A DNA stretch of 7,437 nt from NCBI GenBank assembly GCA_031379885.1, contig JANNFN010000157.1, positions 1-7,437 on the forward strand, in the 5' to 3' direction. The position numbers and the translations under genes are program-made. The stretch's first letter is position 1. Each line of letters begins with the position of its first letter. The notes under the pieces were generated by a model, which saw only the letters and a list, made by a program, of their open reading frames with translations, did not search any database and had not been told where the DNA came from. Of this stretch, positions 1 to 5,907 are shown piece after piece. The stretch comes from Methylotenera_A sp031379885 (GTDB lineage: Bacteria > Pseudomonadota > Gammaproteobacteria > Burkholderiales > Methylophilaceae).

Positions 1-1028
1 CAACAGCACAAATCACTAGCGTGTTAAGTACAGGCGAAGTAATTAATGTCACGCTCACCACCAAGCAATTTAACGAATTTACACAAACTTTAGTCGCTAA
101 AACGCTTAGTCCTACAAAAAAAGCGCTGCGCGATGCAGGGCTAACGATTGAAGATATTAAAGGCGTGGTGATGGTCGGCGGCGCGACACGCATGCCGCAA
201 ATACGTCTAGCTGTAGCCGATTTTTTTAAGCAAACACCGCTCACTAATTTAGATCCTGATAAAGTCGTGGCACTAGGTGCGGCCATACAAGCTAACACTT
301 TAGCTGGCAATAAGAGCGATCAAGATTTATTGTTGCTGGATGTAATTCCGCTTTCACTCGGCTTGGAAACCATGGGTGGCTTGGTGGAAAAAATTATTCC
401 GCGCAATTCAACACTGCCAATTGCGCGCGCCCAAGAATTCACTACCTTTAAAGATGGTCAAACTGCTATAAGTATTCACGTTCTGCAAGGTGAGCGCGAG
501 TTGGTGACAGATTGTCGCTCGCTGACACGCTTTGAGTTGCGCGGCATCCCACCGATGGTGGCAGGTGCGGCGCGCATACGGGTAACTTTTACCGTCGATG
601 CCGATGGCTTACTGAGCGTTTCTGCTCGCGAAATGACCAGCAATGTTGAAGCCAATATCGTGGTAAAACCAAGCTACGGCTTAAGTGAGGAGCAGATTTT
701 AAGCATGCTGCAAAGCAGCTTTGGCGCTGCCGAAAGTGATAAAAATGCGCGCTTGCTGGCCGAAGCAAAAGTGGATGCGGAAAGCTTATTGGCTGCAATA
801 AAAGCCGCGCTGGAACAAGATGAATACTTGCTAAATAATCAAGAAAAAGAACAAATAAAAGCTAAAATAAATGTTCTGGAAGTCAATATCCATAAAGGTT
901 CTGGCGATGCTATTCGTGAAGCAACAGAAGCGCTCAATACTGCGACTGAAGACTTCGCTGCAAAGCGCATGGATGCGAGCGTGAGCCGCGCGCTGGCGGG
1001 TAAAAATTTAGATAGCTTAGAGATATAA
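1..1028 (+). CDS. hscA: Fe-S assembly chaperone HscA, C-terminal part (5' truncated by window edge)
   Basis: HscA is the Hsp70-type ATPase that, with the J-protein HscB, binds IscU and promotes release of its [2Fe-2S] cluster to acceptor proteins in the cytoplasm. The reading frame is already open at base 3 (reading T-A-Q-I-T-S before the GTG at 21), so the gene starts outside the window; 341 codons plus stop are visible of the roughly 615-620 usual for the family. What is present is the end of the nucleotide-binding domain, including the VVMVGGATRMP adenosine-binding segment (nt 165-197), the LLLLDV interdomain linker (nt 327-344), the beta substrate-binding domain starting PLSLGLETMGG, and the alpha-helical lid to the C-terminus. 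Residue identity to E. coli HscA is high in LLLLDVIPLSLGLETMGG and in ARAQ.FTTFKDGQTA, which separates it from DnaK. It lies 9 nt upstream of fdx, as in isc operons. Identification is firm. Confidence 0.96.
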   Translation, partial: TAQITSVLSTGEVINVTLTTKQFNEFTQTLVAKTLSPTKKALRDAGLTIEDIKGVVMVGGATRMPQIRLAVADFFKQTPLTNLDPDKVVALGAAIQANTLAGNKSDQDLLLLDVIPLSLGLETMGGLVEKIIPRNSTLPIARAQEFTTFKDGQTAISIHVLQGERELVTDCRSLTRFELRGIPPMVAGAARIRVTFTVDADGLLSVSAREMTSNVEANIVVKPSYGLSEEQILSMLQSSFGAAESDKNARLLAEAKVDAESLLAAIKAALEQDEYLLNNQEKEQIKAKINVLEVNIHKGSGDAIREATEALNTATEDFAAKRMDASVSRALAGKNLDSLEI

Positions 1029-1037
1029 AGAAAAAAT

Positions 1038-1379
1038 ATGCCACAAATTATTGTATTACCGCACGTAGAACTTTGCCCAGAAGGCGCGGCGATTGAGGCC
1101 AAAACAGGCGAATCAATCTGCCAAACTTTGCTCGACAACGAAATCGACATTGACCACGCTTGCGACCAAGCCTGTGCTTGCACGACGTGTCATGTGATTA
1201 TTCGTGAAGGCTTTAAAACGCTCAACCCATCAGATGATAAAGAAGATGATTTGCTCGACAAAGCGTGGGGTTTGGAGCCGAATTCGCGCTTAAGTTGTCA
1301 GGCCTTAGTCGGCACAACTGATTTGGTGATAGAAATTCCTAAATATAGCATCAACATGGCTAAAGAAGGCCACCGCTAA
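1038..1379 (+). CDS. fdx: ISC-type [2Fe-2S] ferredoxin
   Basis: This is a small adrenodoxin-type ferredoxin of the ISC system, thought to supply electrons for Fe-S cluster assembly on IscU. The 113-residue product has the expected length. The four cluster ligands are visible as C42, C48 and C51 in HACDQACACTTCH, and C87 in RLSCQA; C46 is the extra nearby cysteine also found in E. coli Fdx. The acidic stretch DDKEDDLLDKAWGLEP matches the family's partner-binding helix region. The ATG at 1038 is the only sensible start and gives the usual MPxI-beginning N-terminus. Its Shine-Dalgarno is weak (AAAGAAAAA), so translation may depend on the hscA ribosomes 9 nt upstream. The stop codon overlaps the stop of the convergent sbtB by four bases. 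iscX, which often follows fdx in Gammaproteobacteria, is absent here. Confidence 0.96.
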   Translation: MPQIIVLPHVELCPEGAAIEAKTGESICQTLLDNEIDIDHACDQACACTTCHVIIREGFKTLNPSDDKEDDLLDKAWGLEPNSRLSCQALVGTTDLVIEIPKYSINMAKEGHR

Positions 1380-1687
1380 CTAAACTTCTCAGGGCGCAAA
1401 ATCTCGACTTCTTGCAAAAAAGCCACCATTGCATAATTGGCGTAGTAATGGCTCTGAATATGGTTGAGTACAGTTTCAGCCATAGTACGCGCGCAAATCA
1501 CTTCGAGACGGATATTGGAAACTTCCCCCCATGTCGCATCTCGCACACCGCGACCGCCGCGACCACGTGCATCGGAAACGGTGTAACCTCGAACCCCAAG
1601 CTTTTCCAAGTCTTTCAACAGTGTTTCTTCTATAGCGCTTTCTGTAATAACAGTTAATAACGTTCTTTTTTCTGTGCTTAAAGTCAT
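1376..1687 (-). CDS. sbtB: SbtB-like PII-family regulator of bicarbonate transport
   Basis: This 103-residue protein has the length and pattern of a PII-like trimeric signalling protein, and its position directly after sbtA identifies it as SbtB. In cyanobacteria SbtB binds adenine nucleotides (cAMP, AMP, ADP, ATP) and associates with SbtA, inhibiting bicarbonate uptake. The first strand and helix (LLTVITESAIEETLLKDLEKLG) lead into GYTVSDARGRGGRGVRDATW at residues 34-53, matching the GYTV...G.G.R.VR segment that opens the T-loop in SbtB. A second strand (IRLEVICA) and the helix AETVLNHIQSHYYANYA follow. The protein ends at ILRPEKFS, so the C-terminal R-loop with paired cysteines (CGPxGC type) of cyanobacterial SbtB is missing. 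The canonical GlnB uridylylation tyrosine context is also not seen. Translation is coupled to sbtA through an ATGA overlap (1684-1687). Family call is strong; nucleotide specificity is inferred. Confidence 0.88.
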   Translation of the reverse strand: MTLSTEKRTLLTVITESAIEETLLKDLEKLGVRGYTVSDARGRGGRGVRDATWGEVSNIRLEVICARTMAETVLNHIQSHYYANYAMVAFLQEVEILRPEKFS

Positions 1688-2625
1688 ACCATTACTCCTG
1701 TTAATTCTACAGCCAGCCAGTGGTAAAGCGGAATGCCCACTAAAATATTAAACGGAAAAGTGATACCAAGCACGGCGGCTAGTGACAATGCAGGATTCGC
1801 CTCTGGAATTGCCAAACGTATGGTGGCGGGCACAGCAATGTAAGATGCGCTGGCAGCCAGAGTAGTAAGTAAAGTTATACCGCCAACGGAAAGCCCCATG
1901 GCAATACCACACGCAGTGCCTAGCAAGGCTGATAGCAAAGGCATCAATACACCAAACGCGATAATAAACATGCCGCGCTTACGCAGCTCACCCGCTTGCC
2001 GCGCAACAATTAGCCCCATCTCCAACAGAAACAAGGTCAATGCGCCCTTAAATAAATCATAAAATAAGCCTTTAATTGGCGCTAATCCTTCTGGCCCTGC
2101 CGCCCAGCCAATGGCCATACCGCCTATCAGCAAAGTAACGCCCTTGCCCAAAAAACTTTCATGTGCAAGTGCGCGCCAGTCTGTCTGCTTGCTTAAGCCG
2201 CGCGCCAGCACGATACCTACAATGATTGCTGGCACTTCCATCACAGTGAGAAATATGGTCAATTGCGGTTCAAACGCAATATTGCGGCTCATTAACCAAT
2301 TTGTAGCCACCGCAAATGTGGCTACACTGACTGAGCCATAATGCGCAGCTGTGGCTGCCGCATCAGCACGCCCTAACTTGCCTACAAAACTTAGAATAAG
2401 GAAAGCGATGAAGGTTTGTGCAATGCCGAGCATCATGACAATGCCCAACTGGGGAAGAAGCGGCGCTATTGCCTGTTTTGCAAGGCCTTCGCCACCCTTT
2501 AAGCCAATCGTAAGTAATAAAACCAGTGAAAGTGTTTCATACAAGGCTGCCGGCAGCTTGAGCTCAGAACGCAAAAGCCCAGCAATTAAACCCAATATAA
2601 AAAATAGAATGACCACGTCTATCAT
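1684..2625 (-). CDS. sbtA: SbtA-family sodium-dependent bicarbonate permease
   Basis: This is an inner-membrane permease of the SbtA family (formerly DUF897), whose characterised members are Na+/HCO3- symporters. The 313-residue protein is almost wholly hydrophobic, and I count about ten membrane segments in two five-helix halves. Family motifs are visible: RSELKLP after helix 1, LKGG near residue 43, AHYGSVSVATF at 94-104, and the matching position in the second half, ASASYIAVPATIR at 258-270. These two small-residue-rich segments form the substrate region in the family. I chose ATG at 2625 rather than the TTG nine bases upstream: it yields the usual MIDxVIxFF start and sits 10 nt after AAGGGG, while the TTG would be 1 nt from it. 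It lies 46 nt downstream of the carbonic anhydrase gene with no terminator between, and overlaps sbtB by 4 nt. Bicarbonate as substrate is inferred from family and neighbours. Confidence 0.92.
   Translation of the reverse strand: MIDVVILFFILGLIAGLLRSELKLPAALYETLSLVLLLTIGLKGGEGLAKQAIAPLLPQLGIVMMLGIAQTFIAFLILSFVGKLGRADAAATAAHYGSVSVATFAVATNWLMSRNIAFEPQLTIFLTVMEVPAIIVGIVLARGLSKQTDWRALAHESFLGKGVTLLIGGMAIGWAAGPEGLAPIKGLFYDLFKGALTLFLLEMGLIVARQAGELRKRGMFIIAFGVLMPLLSALLGTACGIAMGLSVGGITLLTTLAASASYIAVPATIRLAIPEANPALSLAAVLGITFPFNILVGIPLYHWLAVELTGVMV
1695..1699 (-). promoter_or_regulatory. Shine-Dalgarno of sbtB inside sbtA 3' end
   Basis: AGGAG on the minus strand sits seven bases before the sbtB ATG and lies within the last codons of sbtA. 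Together with the ATGA stop-start overlap at 1684-1687 it points to translational coupling, which would keep the SbtA and SbtB amounts in proportion. Confidence 0.85.
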
Positions 2626-2635
2626 TGCCGCCAAA

Positions 2636-2641
2636 CCCCTT
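2636..2641 (-). promoter_or_regulatory. Shine-Dalgarno of sbtA, deciding the start codon
   Basis: AAGGGG on the minus strand is 10 nt from ATG 2625 but only 1 nt from the in-frame TTG at 2634. The spacing favours the ATG and so shortens the protein by three residues, matching the usual SbtA N-terminus. Confidence 0.7.
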
Positions 2642-2671
2642 ATAAAATTGAGCGCTTGCTAACGCATTGAT

Positions 2672-3310
2672 TTAAAAACTGAATGTTTCTGGTAAAAACT
2701 GAACCTTGCCCGTATTTAAATCGTAAACGCCACCTACTACACCAATTTGTTTGGCCGTAATCATATCTTGCACAATATCGCTGGTGCGAATAATTTGGTC
2801 AATTTGATAGCTCACATTGTGCTCACAAATCTTTGCAACAAAGACTTCATTGTTAGAATTTCTGCCACTCAGCACCGTTTTTTCGTGGCGAATGGCTGGC
2901 TTAATCATGTTAACAATCTCGCCAATATGGCCATCTTTAAAGTCATCGCAAGCAGCTTTAACCGCACCACAGCTGCTGTGACCCTTCTCCACAATCAATT
3001 TACTACCAAGATATTTGCTGCTAAATTCTAAGCTACCGATGCATTTATCAGACGCGATATTGCCCGCCAGCCTCACACTAAAAATATCTCCAAGTGCTTG
3101 ATCAAACAACAATTCCACAGGCGCGCGCGAATCGCTACAACTTAAAAATGACGCAAACGGATGTTGCTTATTTTTGGTAATTTCTACCAAACTTTGCATG
3201 TCCTTACTACCGATTAAATTGTTAGCAAAACGGTGATTGCCTTCAATTAAAATATCTAAAGCCTCTTGCGGGCTTATTTTATCGCGATCTAAAAGAGGGT
3301 GTTTGTACAT
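2672..3310 (-). CDS. Beta-class carbonic anhydrase
   Basis: The 212-residue protein is a zinc enzyme interconverting CO2 and bicarbonate. The active-site set is complete: C58 and the D60/R62 dyad in SCSDSR, and H111 and C114 in GHSSCGAV. The RLAGN segment at 80-84 matches the family's R-x-A-G-N. The N-terminus (MYKHPLLDRDKISPQEAL) has no signal peptide, so the enzyme should be cytosolic. One mild oddity is E108-K109 immediately before GHSSCGAV, where family members usually carry hydrophobic residues. The ATG at 3310 is preceded by AGGA seven bases upstream, and a TATAAT promoter element lies about 30 nt upstream, so this is the first gene of the operon with sbtA and sbtB. A symbol such as can or cynT is not assigned because the subfamily cannot be decided by eye. 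Confidence 0.95.
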   Translation of the reverse strand: MYKHPLLDRDKISPQEALDILIEGNHRFANNLIGSKDMQSLVEITKNKQHPFASFLSCSDSRAPVELLFDQALGDIFSVRLAGNIASDKCIGSLEFSSKYLGSKLIVEKGHSSCGAVKAACDDFKDGHIGEIVNMIKPAIRHEKTVLSGRNSNNEVFVAKICEHNVSYQIDQIIRTSDIVQDMITAKQIGVVGGVYDLNTGKVQFLPETFSF

Positions 3311-3338
3311 ACATTTTTCCTAAATTTCTATCAGTTGA

Positions 3339-3367
3339 ATTATACCTTAGTTAACTAGAGTCAAAAA
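3339..3367 (-). promoter_or_regulatory. Likely sigma-70 promoter of the carbonic anhydrase-sbtA-sbtB operon
   Basis: A perfect TATAAT (-10) occupies 3339-3344 on the minus strand, about 30 nt upstream of the ATG at 3310. At a 17-bp spacing the -35 position reads TTTTTG (3362-3367), a weak match. A better hexamer, TTGACT at 3359-3364, is only 14 bp away, which is too close for a standard promoter. The spacer contains the 10-bp palindrome TAGTTAACTA (3348-3357). The -35 region falls in the T-tract of the preceding gene's terminator. Confidence 0.6.
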
Positions 3368-3393
3368 AAAGCCCACTACTAGAGCGGCCTTTT
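3363..3393 (-). terminator. Rho-independent terminator of the DUF2490 gene
   Basis: On the minus strand AAAAGGCCGCU pairs with AGUGGGCUUUU across a 5-nt loop (CUAGU). The 11-bp stem has one G-G mismatch and one G-U pair and is followed by a run of T (eight in total counting those in the stem). It begins 19 nt after the DUF2490 stop codon. The imperfect stem may allow some read-through into the carbonic anhydrase operon. Confidence 0.7.
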
Positions 3394-3411
3394 GCTACTG
3401 CAAATCAGACA

Positions 3412-4095
3412 TTAAAAAGAAAAACTCACCGTACTAGAAAGTACATGGTTCATCTTATCAACAGGATTACTGTTTACATACTGGTTTAAGTACCCTGCCT
3501 CAAGCTTTACTGTAGGATTAAATACATACCCAGCACCCATAAATAAACGATTTTGATCAAAGCCACTACGCACACCCCAATCTGTGGCATTAAAGTTAAT
3601 AAATAGCTCGTCTGAAATGATTAATGAAATTTTTGGATTAATTTCTAAAGGCATGCTCGCTTTTAACATTTGGCGCAGGCGATAATTGGTTTCCTTAGCA
3701 TGCTCTTTGCGACGCTCTTCAAGGCGTGTTCTATTTTGTATAGTCACGGTATTAATAGGACCAAATACGTAGCTGTATTGTTGCCACAAACGATGTTCAT
3801 CGAAAGTCGCCTTACTTTCTGGGTGATTAATGACCTTTTCGTATCCAAACCAGACGCTACTTTTAGCATCAAGCTTATAAAACAGCGCTGGCCTGATAAT
3901 TAACTGATCTAAATTGTCACCTTCCTCGCGCCATCTAGGCTGTAATTCTGCACTCCAGTTCAAGCCAGTGTCGGCTAATTTACCTTGCAAATTAATCCCC
4001 AACCAAATTCTGCCGTCTTCAATTGGCTGCGCATAAGCATTCGTGCTAAATATATAGGCAAAAATAACCAATGCATTAATAAAACTTGGTTTCAT
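3412..4095 (-). CDS. DUF2490 outer-membrane beta-barrel protein of unknown function
   Basis: The 227-residue precursor starts with a Sec signal peptide (MKPSFINALVIFAYIFS) that is likely cleaved after AYA at residue 22. The mature part alternates polar and hydrophobic residues in strand-like blocks and ends in VSFSF with a terminal phenylalanine, the signature of proteins inserted in the outer membrane by the BAM machinery. The pattern WLGINLQGKL, RPALFYKL, SSVWFGYEKV, EHRLWQQY, RTRLEERR, RLRQMLK and QNRLFMGAGY matches the DUF2490 family as I know it. Members have no settled function. It is a single-gene unit, with a TATAAT-like promoter and a perfect inverted repeat upstream and a hairpin terminator 19 nt after the stop. 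The ATG at 4095 has AGGA seven bases upstream. Placement as an outer-membrane barrel is well supported; any substrate would be a guess. Confidence 0.85.
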   Translation of the reverse strand: MKPSFINALVIFAYIFSTNAYAQPIEDGRIWLGINLQGKLADTGLNWSAELQPRWREEGDNLDQLIIRPALFYKLDAKSSVWFGYEKVINHPESKATFDEHRLWQQYSYVFGPINTVTIQNRTRLEERRKEHAKETNYRLRQMLKASMPLEINPKISLIISDELFINFNATDWGVRSGFDQNRLFMGAGYVFNPTVKLEAGYLNQYVNSNPVDKMNHVLSSTVSFSF

Positions 4096-4108
4096 GAATA
4101 TTCCTGAA

Positions 4109-4144
4109 TTTAATTTAACGCCGCATTATATAAGTTAAATTAAA
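4109..4144. repeat. 11-bp perfect inverted repeat around the DUF2490 promoter
   Basis: TTTAATTTAAC (4109-4119) and GTTAAATTAAA (4134-4144) are exact reverse complements separated by 14 bp. The spacer contains the -10 hexamer of the DUF2490 gene, and the arm nearer the gene lies in the expected 5' untranslated region. It could be an operator for a dimeric regulator or an AU-rich hairpin. No known binding-site family is recognised. Confidence 0.6.
4125..4130 (-). promoter_or_regulatory. -10 element of the DUF2490 gene
   Basis: A perfect TATAAT lies 29 nt upstream of the ATG at 4095 on the minus strand, followed by a GC-rich discriminator GCGGCG. No convincing -35 hexamer is found at 16-18 bp upstream (the sequence there is AT-rich, around TAATCA), so an activator may be required. 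Confidence 0.5.
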
Positions 4145-4188
4145 GGATGATTAGAATAAATCTGCATAAGCTAATAAGCGCCGCATAT

Positions 4189-4213
4189 AAAAAAACCCGC
4201 CGAAGCGGGTTTT
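4189..4213 (-). terminator. Rho-independent terminator of the porin gene
   Basis: On the minus strand AAAACCCGC pairs perfectly with GCGGGUUUU around a UUCG tetraloop closed by C-G, an especially stable loop, and the transcript continues in U for seven bases. It starts 24 nt after the porin stop codon. It shields the downstream DUF2490 gene from porin transcription. Confidence 0.92.
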
Positions 4214-4237
4214 AAATTTTTCAATATCAATTCTAAA

Positions 4238-5773
4238 TTAGAACATCCATTGCGCGCGCATTAGCACAGCTTTTTCATCATCAATACGTTTATTGTTGAG
4301 GACAATACCACCTGTTGCGCCGCCAATCACATCGTTAAAGTCTGTTTTTACATAATTCAACATAAGGCGCATATTTGAGTTAGGCAAGAATTTAATGCCT
4401 GCGGTATATGATTTAGCTTCTGTAAAACCACCCGCTCTTGTTGTAATTGACGCATCAGCCGCACCTAAAGTTGTACCTTGCTCTATACCAACAGTATTGT
4501 AATCAGATGCATCAAATTTATTGAAACGCAAACCAATCTCCCACGCGCCACCGCTAAATGTTTCTGGGTCAAAATCCTTGAGTGGTTTAATACTACCCAT
4601 TACACCGTTTTTATAACCATCAGCATATTTTTCACCAGTAATTGCCCACAATGCTTCAGCATACCAGGCGTTTGTATCTAAATCATAGCTACGTGTGTTG
4701 GTTTTAAAATCGTTATTTTGTTGTAACCATTCGCCTTGCACTTTAAAATTATTAAGTGCAACTGCACCTTCAACACCAAATCGAGTGCGGTCAATATTTT
4801 GATATCCTTTCGCACCTGTATTTGCTAACACTGGCGCTCTAAAGAATGTTGCACCACGAGATTCTGTGCGTCCTGAAACACCAATAGTACCTTGTGGTTG
4901 GTCACCTTGTGAATAAGAAAGCCCTACATGGAAAATTGCATCTTTATTTGGGACAGTCATCATTTCTGCAAAGTTGGCGGTTACACGACCAATCACATCT
5001 TTACTATCTTCGCGAATGTCTGTTTCAGCTTGTTTTGAGCCAGAGCCATTTGATGCAGCTAGTGCGTAAGTGATACCTGCAAATGGTGTGCCATGAATCA
5101 TTGCACCAATTTCTTTTTGAGGTGAAAGTGCATTCACGTATGAACGTTCCATAAAATCAATATTGTTAGAGCTAGTTACCTCTTCTAAATTCATTGGCAT
5201 TTTGAACAAACCAAAACGGAATTGTGCTTCTTTCCACCAAGCTACGTTAAAATAGGCCACATCCCAGTTAGTAGATGTTACAGAAGTGTTCCCACCAACA
5301 GAAATATCAGCATTCAATTCTGCTTCGTAGAACTCTTTATATTTGGTTTTAAAACCAATACGCGCACGGCGAATATCAAAAGTATCCGCGCCAATATTTG
5401 TTGGGTTAGCAGTAACTACTGAGTTTGTAATCGTAGCACCAAGAAGTGGTGGGTTATTGCTACCTTCGTTATGATCAAAAACACGGTAATCAGTATGTAC
5501 ACGACCCGTTGGTGTAAACGAAAAATCACCACTGCCAGATTCAAAGGTTAGCCCGTCTTTATAATTTGCGCTTATAGATTTTTTCTTACTCTCTCGCTTC
5601 TCTATTTCTGTGCCCTTCATCAGTTCTAGGCCTTCTTCTTCTGTTAGCACGCCTTTTGCAATTAAGGTCTGTATCAAATCAAATGCAGAGTCTGCCATTG
5701 CATTCGCGCCAAAGCCCATTAGCACTGTGCCAGCTAATGTTGCTGCCACTAGTTTACGTAATTTAATGTTCAT
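4238..5773 (-). CDS. Phosphate-selective porin of the OprP/OprO family
   Basis: This is an outer-membrane porin of 511 residues. A signal peptide (MNIKLRKLVAATLAGTV...) ends at AMA, residues 25-27. A short charged helical segment follows (about 28-68, including LIAKGVLTEEEGLELMKG and a Lys/Arg-rich stretch), as is common in this family before the barrel. Recognisable blocks are GRVHTDYRVFD, DTFDIRRARIGFKTKYKEFYEAELNADIS, ARFG-type FRFGLFKMPMNLEEVTSSNNIDF, GAWEIGLRFNKFDASDY, and the C-terminal RLMLNYVKTDF...VLMRAQWMF ending in Phe. Family members OprP and OprO pass phosphate and polyphosphate. The upstream Pho-box repeats support a role in phosphate acquisition here, though selectivity is not provable from sequence. 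The start at 5773 has AGGGGA six bases upstream. It is flanked by its own terminator and by the lysS terminator, so it is probably monocistronic. Confidence 0.88.
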   Translation of the reverse strand: MNIKLRKLVAATLAGTVLMGFGANAMADSAFDLIQTLIAKGVLTEEEGLELMKGTEIEKRESKKKSISANYKDGLTFESGSGDFSFTPTGRVHTDYRVFDHNEGSNNPPLLGATITNSVVTANPTNIGADTFDIRRARIGFKTKYKEFYEAELNADISVGGNTSVTSTNWDVAYFNVAWWKEAQFRFGLFKMPMNLEEVTSSNNIDFMERSYVNALSPQKEIGAMIHGTPFAGITYALAASNGSGSKQAETDIREDSKDVIGRVTANFAEMMTVPNKDAIFHVGLSYSQGDQPQGTIGVSGRTESRGATFFRAPVLANTGAKGYQNIDRTRFGVEGAVALNNFKVQGEWLQQNNDFKTNTRSYDLDTNAWYAEALWAITGEKYADGYKNGVMGSIKPLKDFDPETFSGGAWEIGLRFNKFDASDYNTVGIEQGTTLGAADASITTRAGGFTEAKSYTAGIKFLPNSNMRLMLNYVKTDFNDVIGGATGGIVLNNKRIDDEKAVLMRAQWMF

Positions 5774-5838
5774 AAAAAATCCCCTGTAGTTACTTTAAAA
5801 AATGTTTGTTTAGTAAAAGTTTTCAACAGGCGAAGTTT

Positions 5839-5867
5839 GAGACATTTATATGACAGTTTGATGACAA
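5839..5867 (-). promoter_or_regulatory. Pho-box-like PhoB operator upstream of the porin
   Basis: Three 7-bp units repeat at exactly 11-bp intervals on the minus strand: TTGTCAT (5861-5867), CTGTCAT (5850-5856) and the weaker ATGTCTC (5839-5845), with A/T-rich 4-bp spacers CAAA and ATAA between them. This matches the known PhoB site, direct CTGTCAT repeats on one helix face. The block ends 65 nt before the porin start codon. PhoB sites replace the -35 element, and no clear -10 could be placed downstream (TTTACT in the region is a weak candidate). Its position before an OprP-type porin strengthens the call. Confidence 0.82.
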
Positions 5868-5907
5868 AGAGCTATTTTTAAGGTGGAAGTAGCATTTTTA
5901 CCACAAT

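Noticed and set aside
21..23. GTG as start codon of hscA
   Set aside because: The frame is open to base 3 with HscA-like residues before it, and the nucleotide-binding domain is mostly missing; this is a window truncation.
839..1183. Minus-strand open frame opposite hscA and fdx
   Set aside because: Lies across two well-identified genes, with no recognisable domain or ribosome-binding site; a shadow frame.
1380..1500. Possible terminator after fdx (AGCCA ... TGGCT)
   Set aside because: Stem is only 5 bp with a large loop and no T-tract follows.
2632..2634. TTG as sbtA start
   Set aside because: Only 1 nt from the Shine-Dalgarno; the ATG at 2625 has better spacing and gives the usual family N-terminus.
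2351..2662. Plus-strand open frame opposite sbtA
   Set aside because: No family features, low-complexity composition mirroring the membrane protein on the other strand; a shadow frame.
3359..3364. TTGACT as the -35 of the carbonic anhydrase promoter
   Set aside because: Only 14 bp from the TATAAT; standard sigma-70 spacing is 16-18 bp.
5846..5851. TATAAA inside the Pho-box region as a -10 element
   Set aside because: It spans the second Pho unit and its spacer and has no -35 at proper distance; the 11-bp repeat explains the sequence better.
5839..5867. Short tandem repeats as a CRISPR or satellite
   Set aside because: Units are 7 bp with 4-bp spacers, the exact PhoB geometry; far too short for CRISPR.
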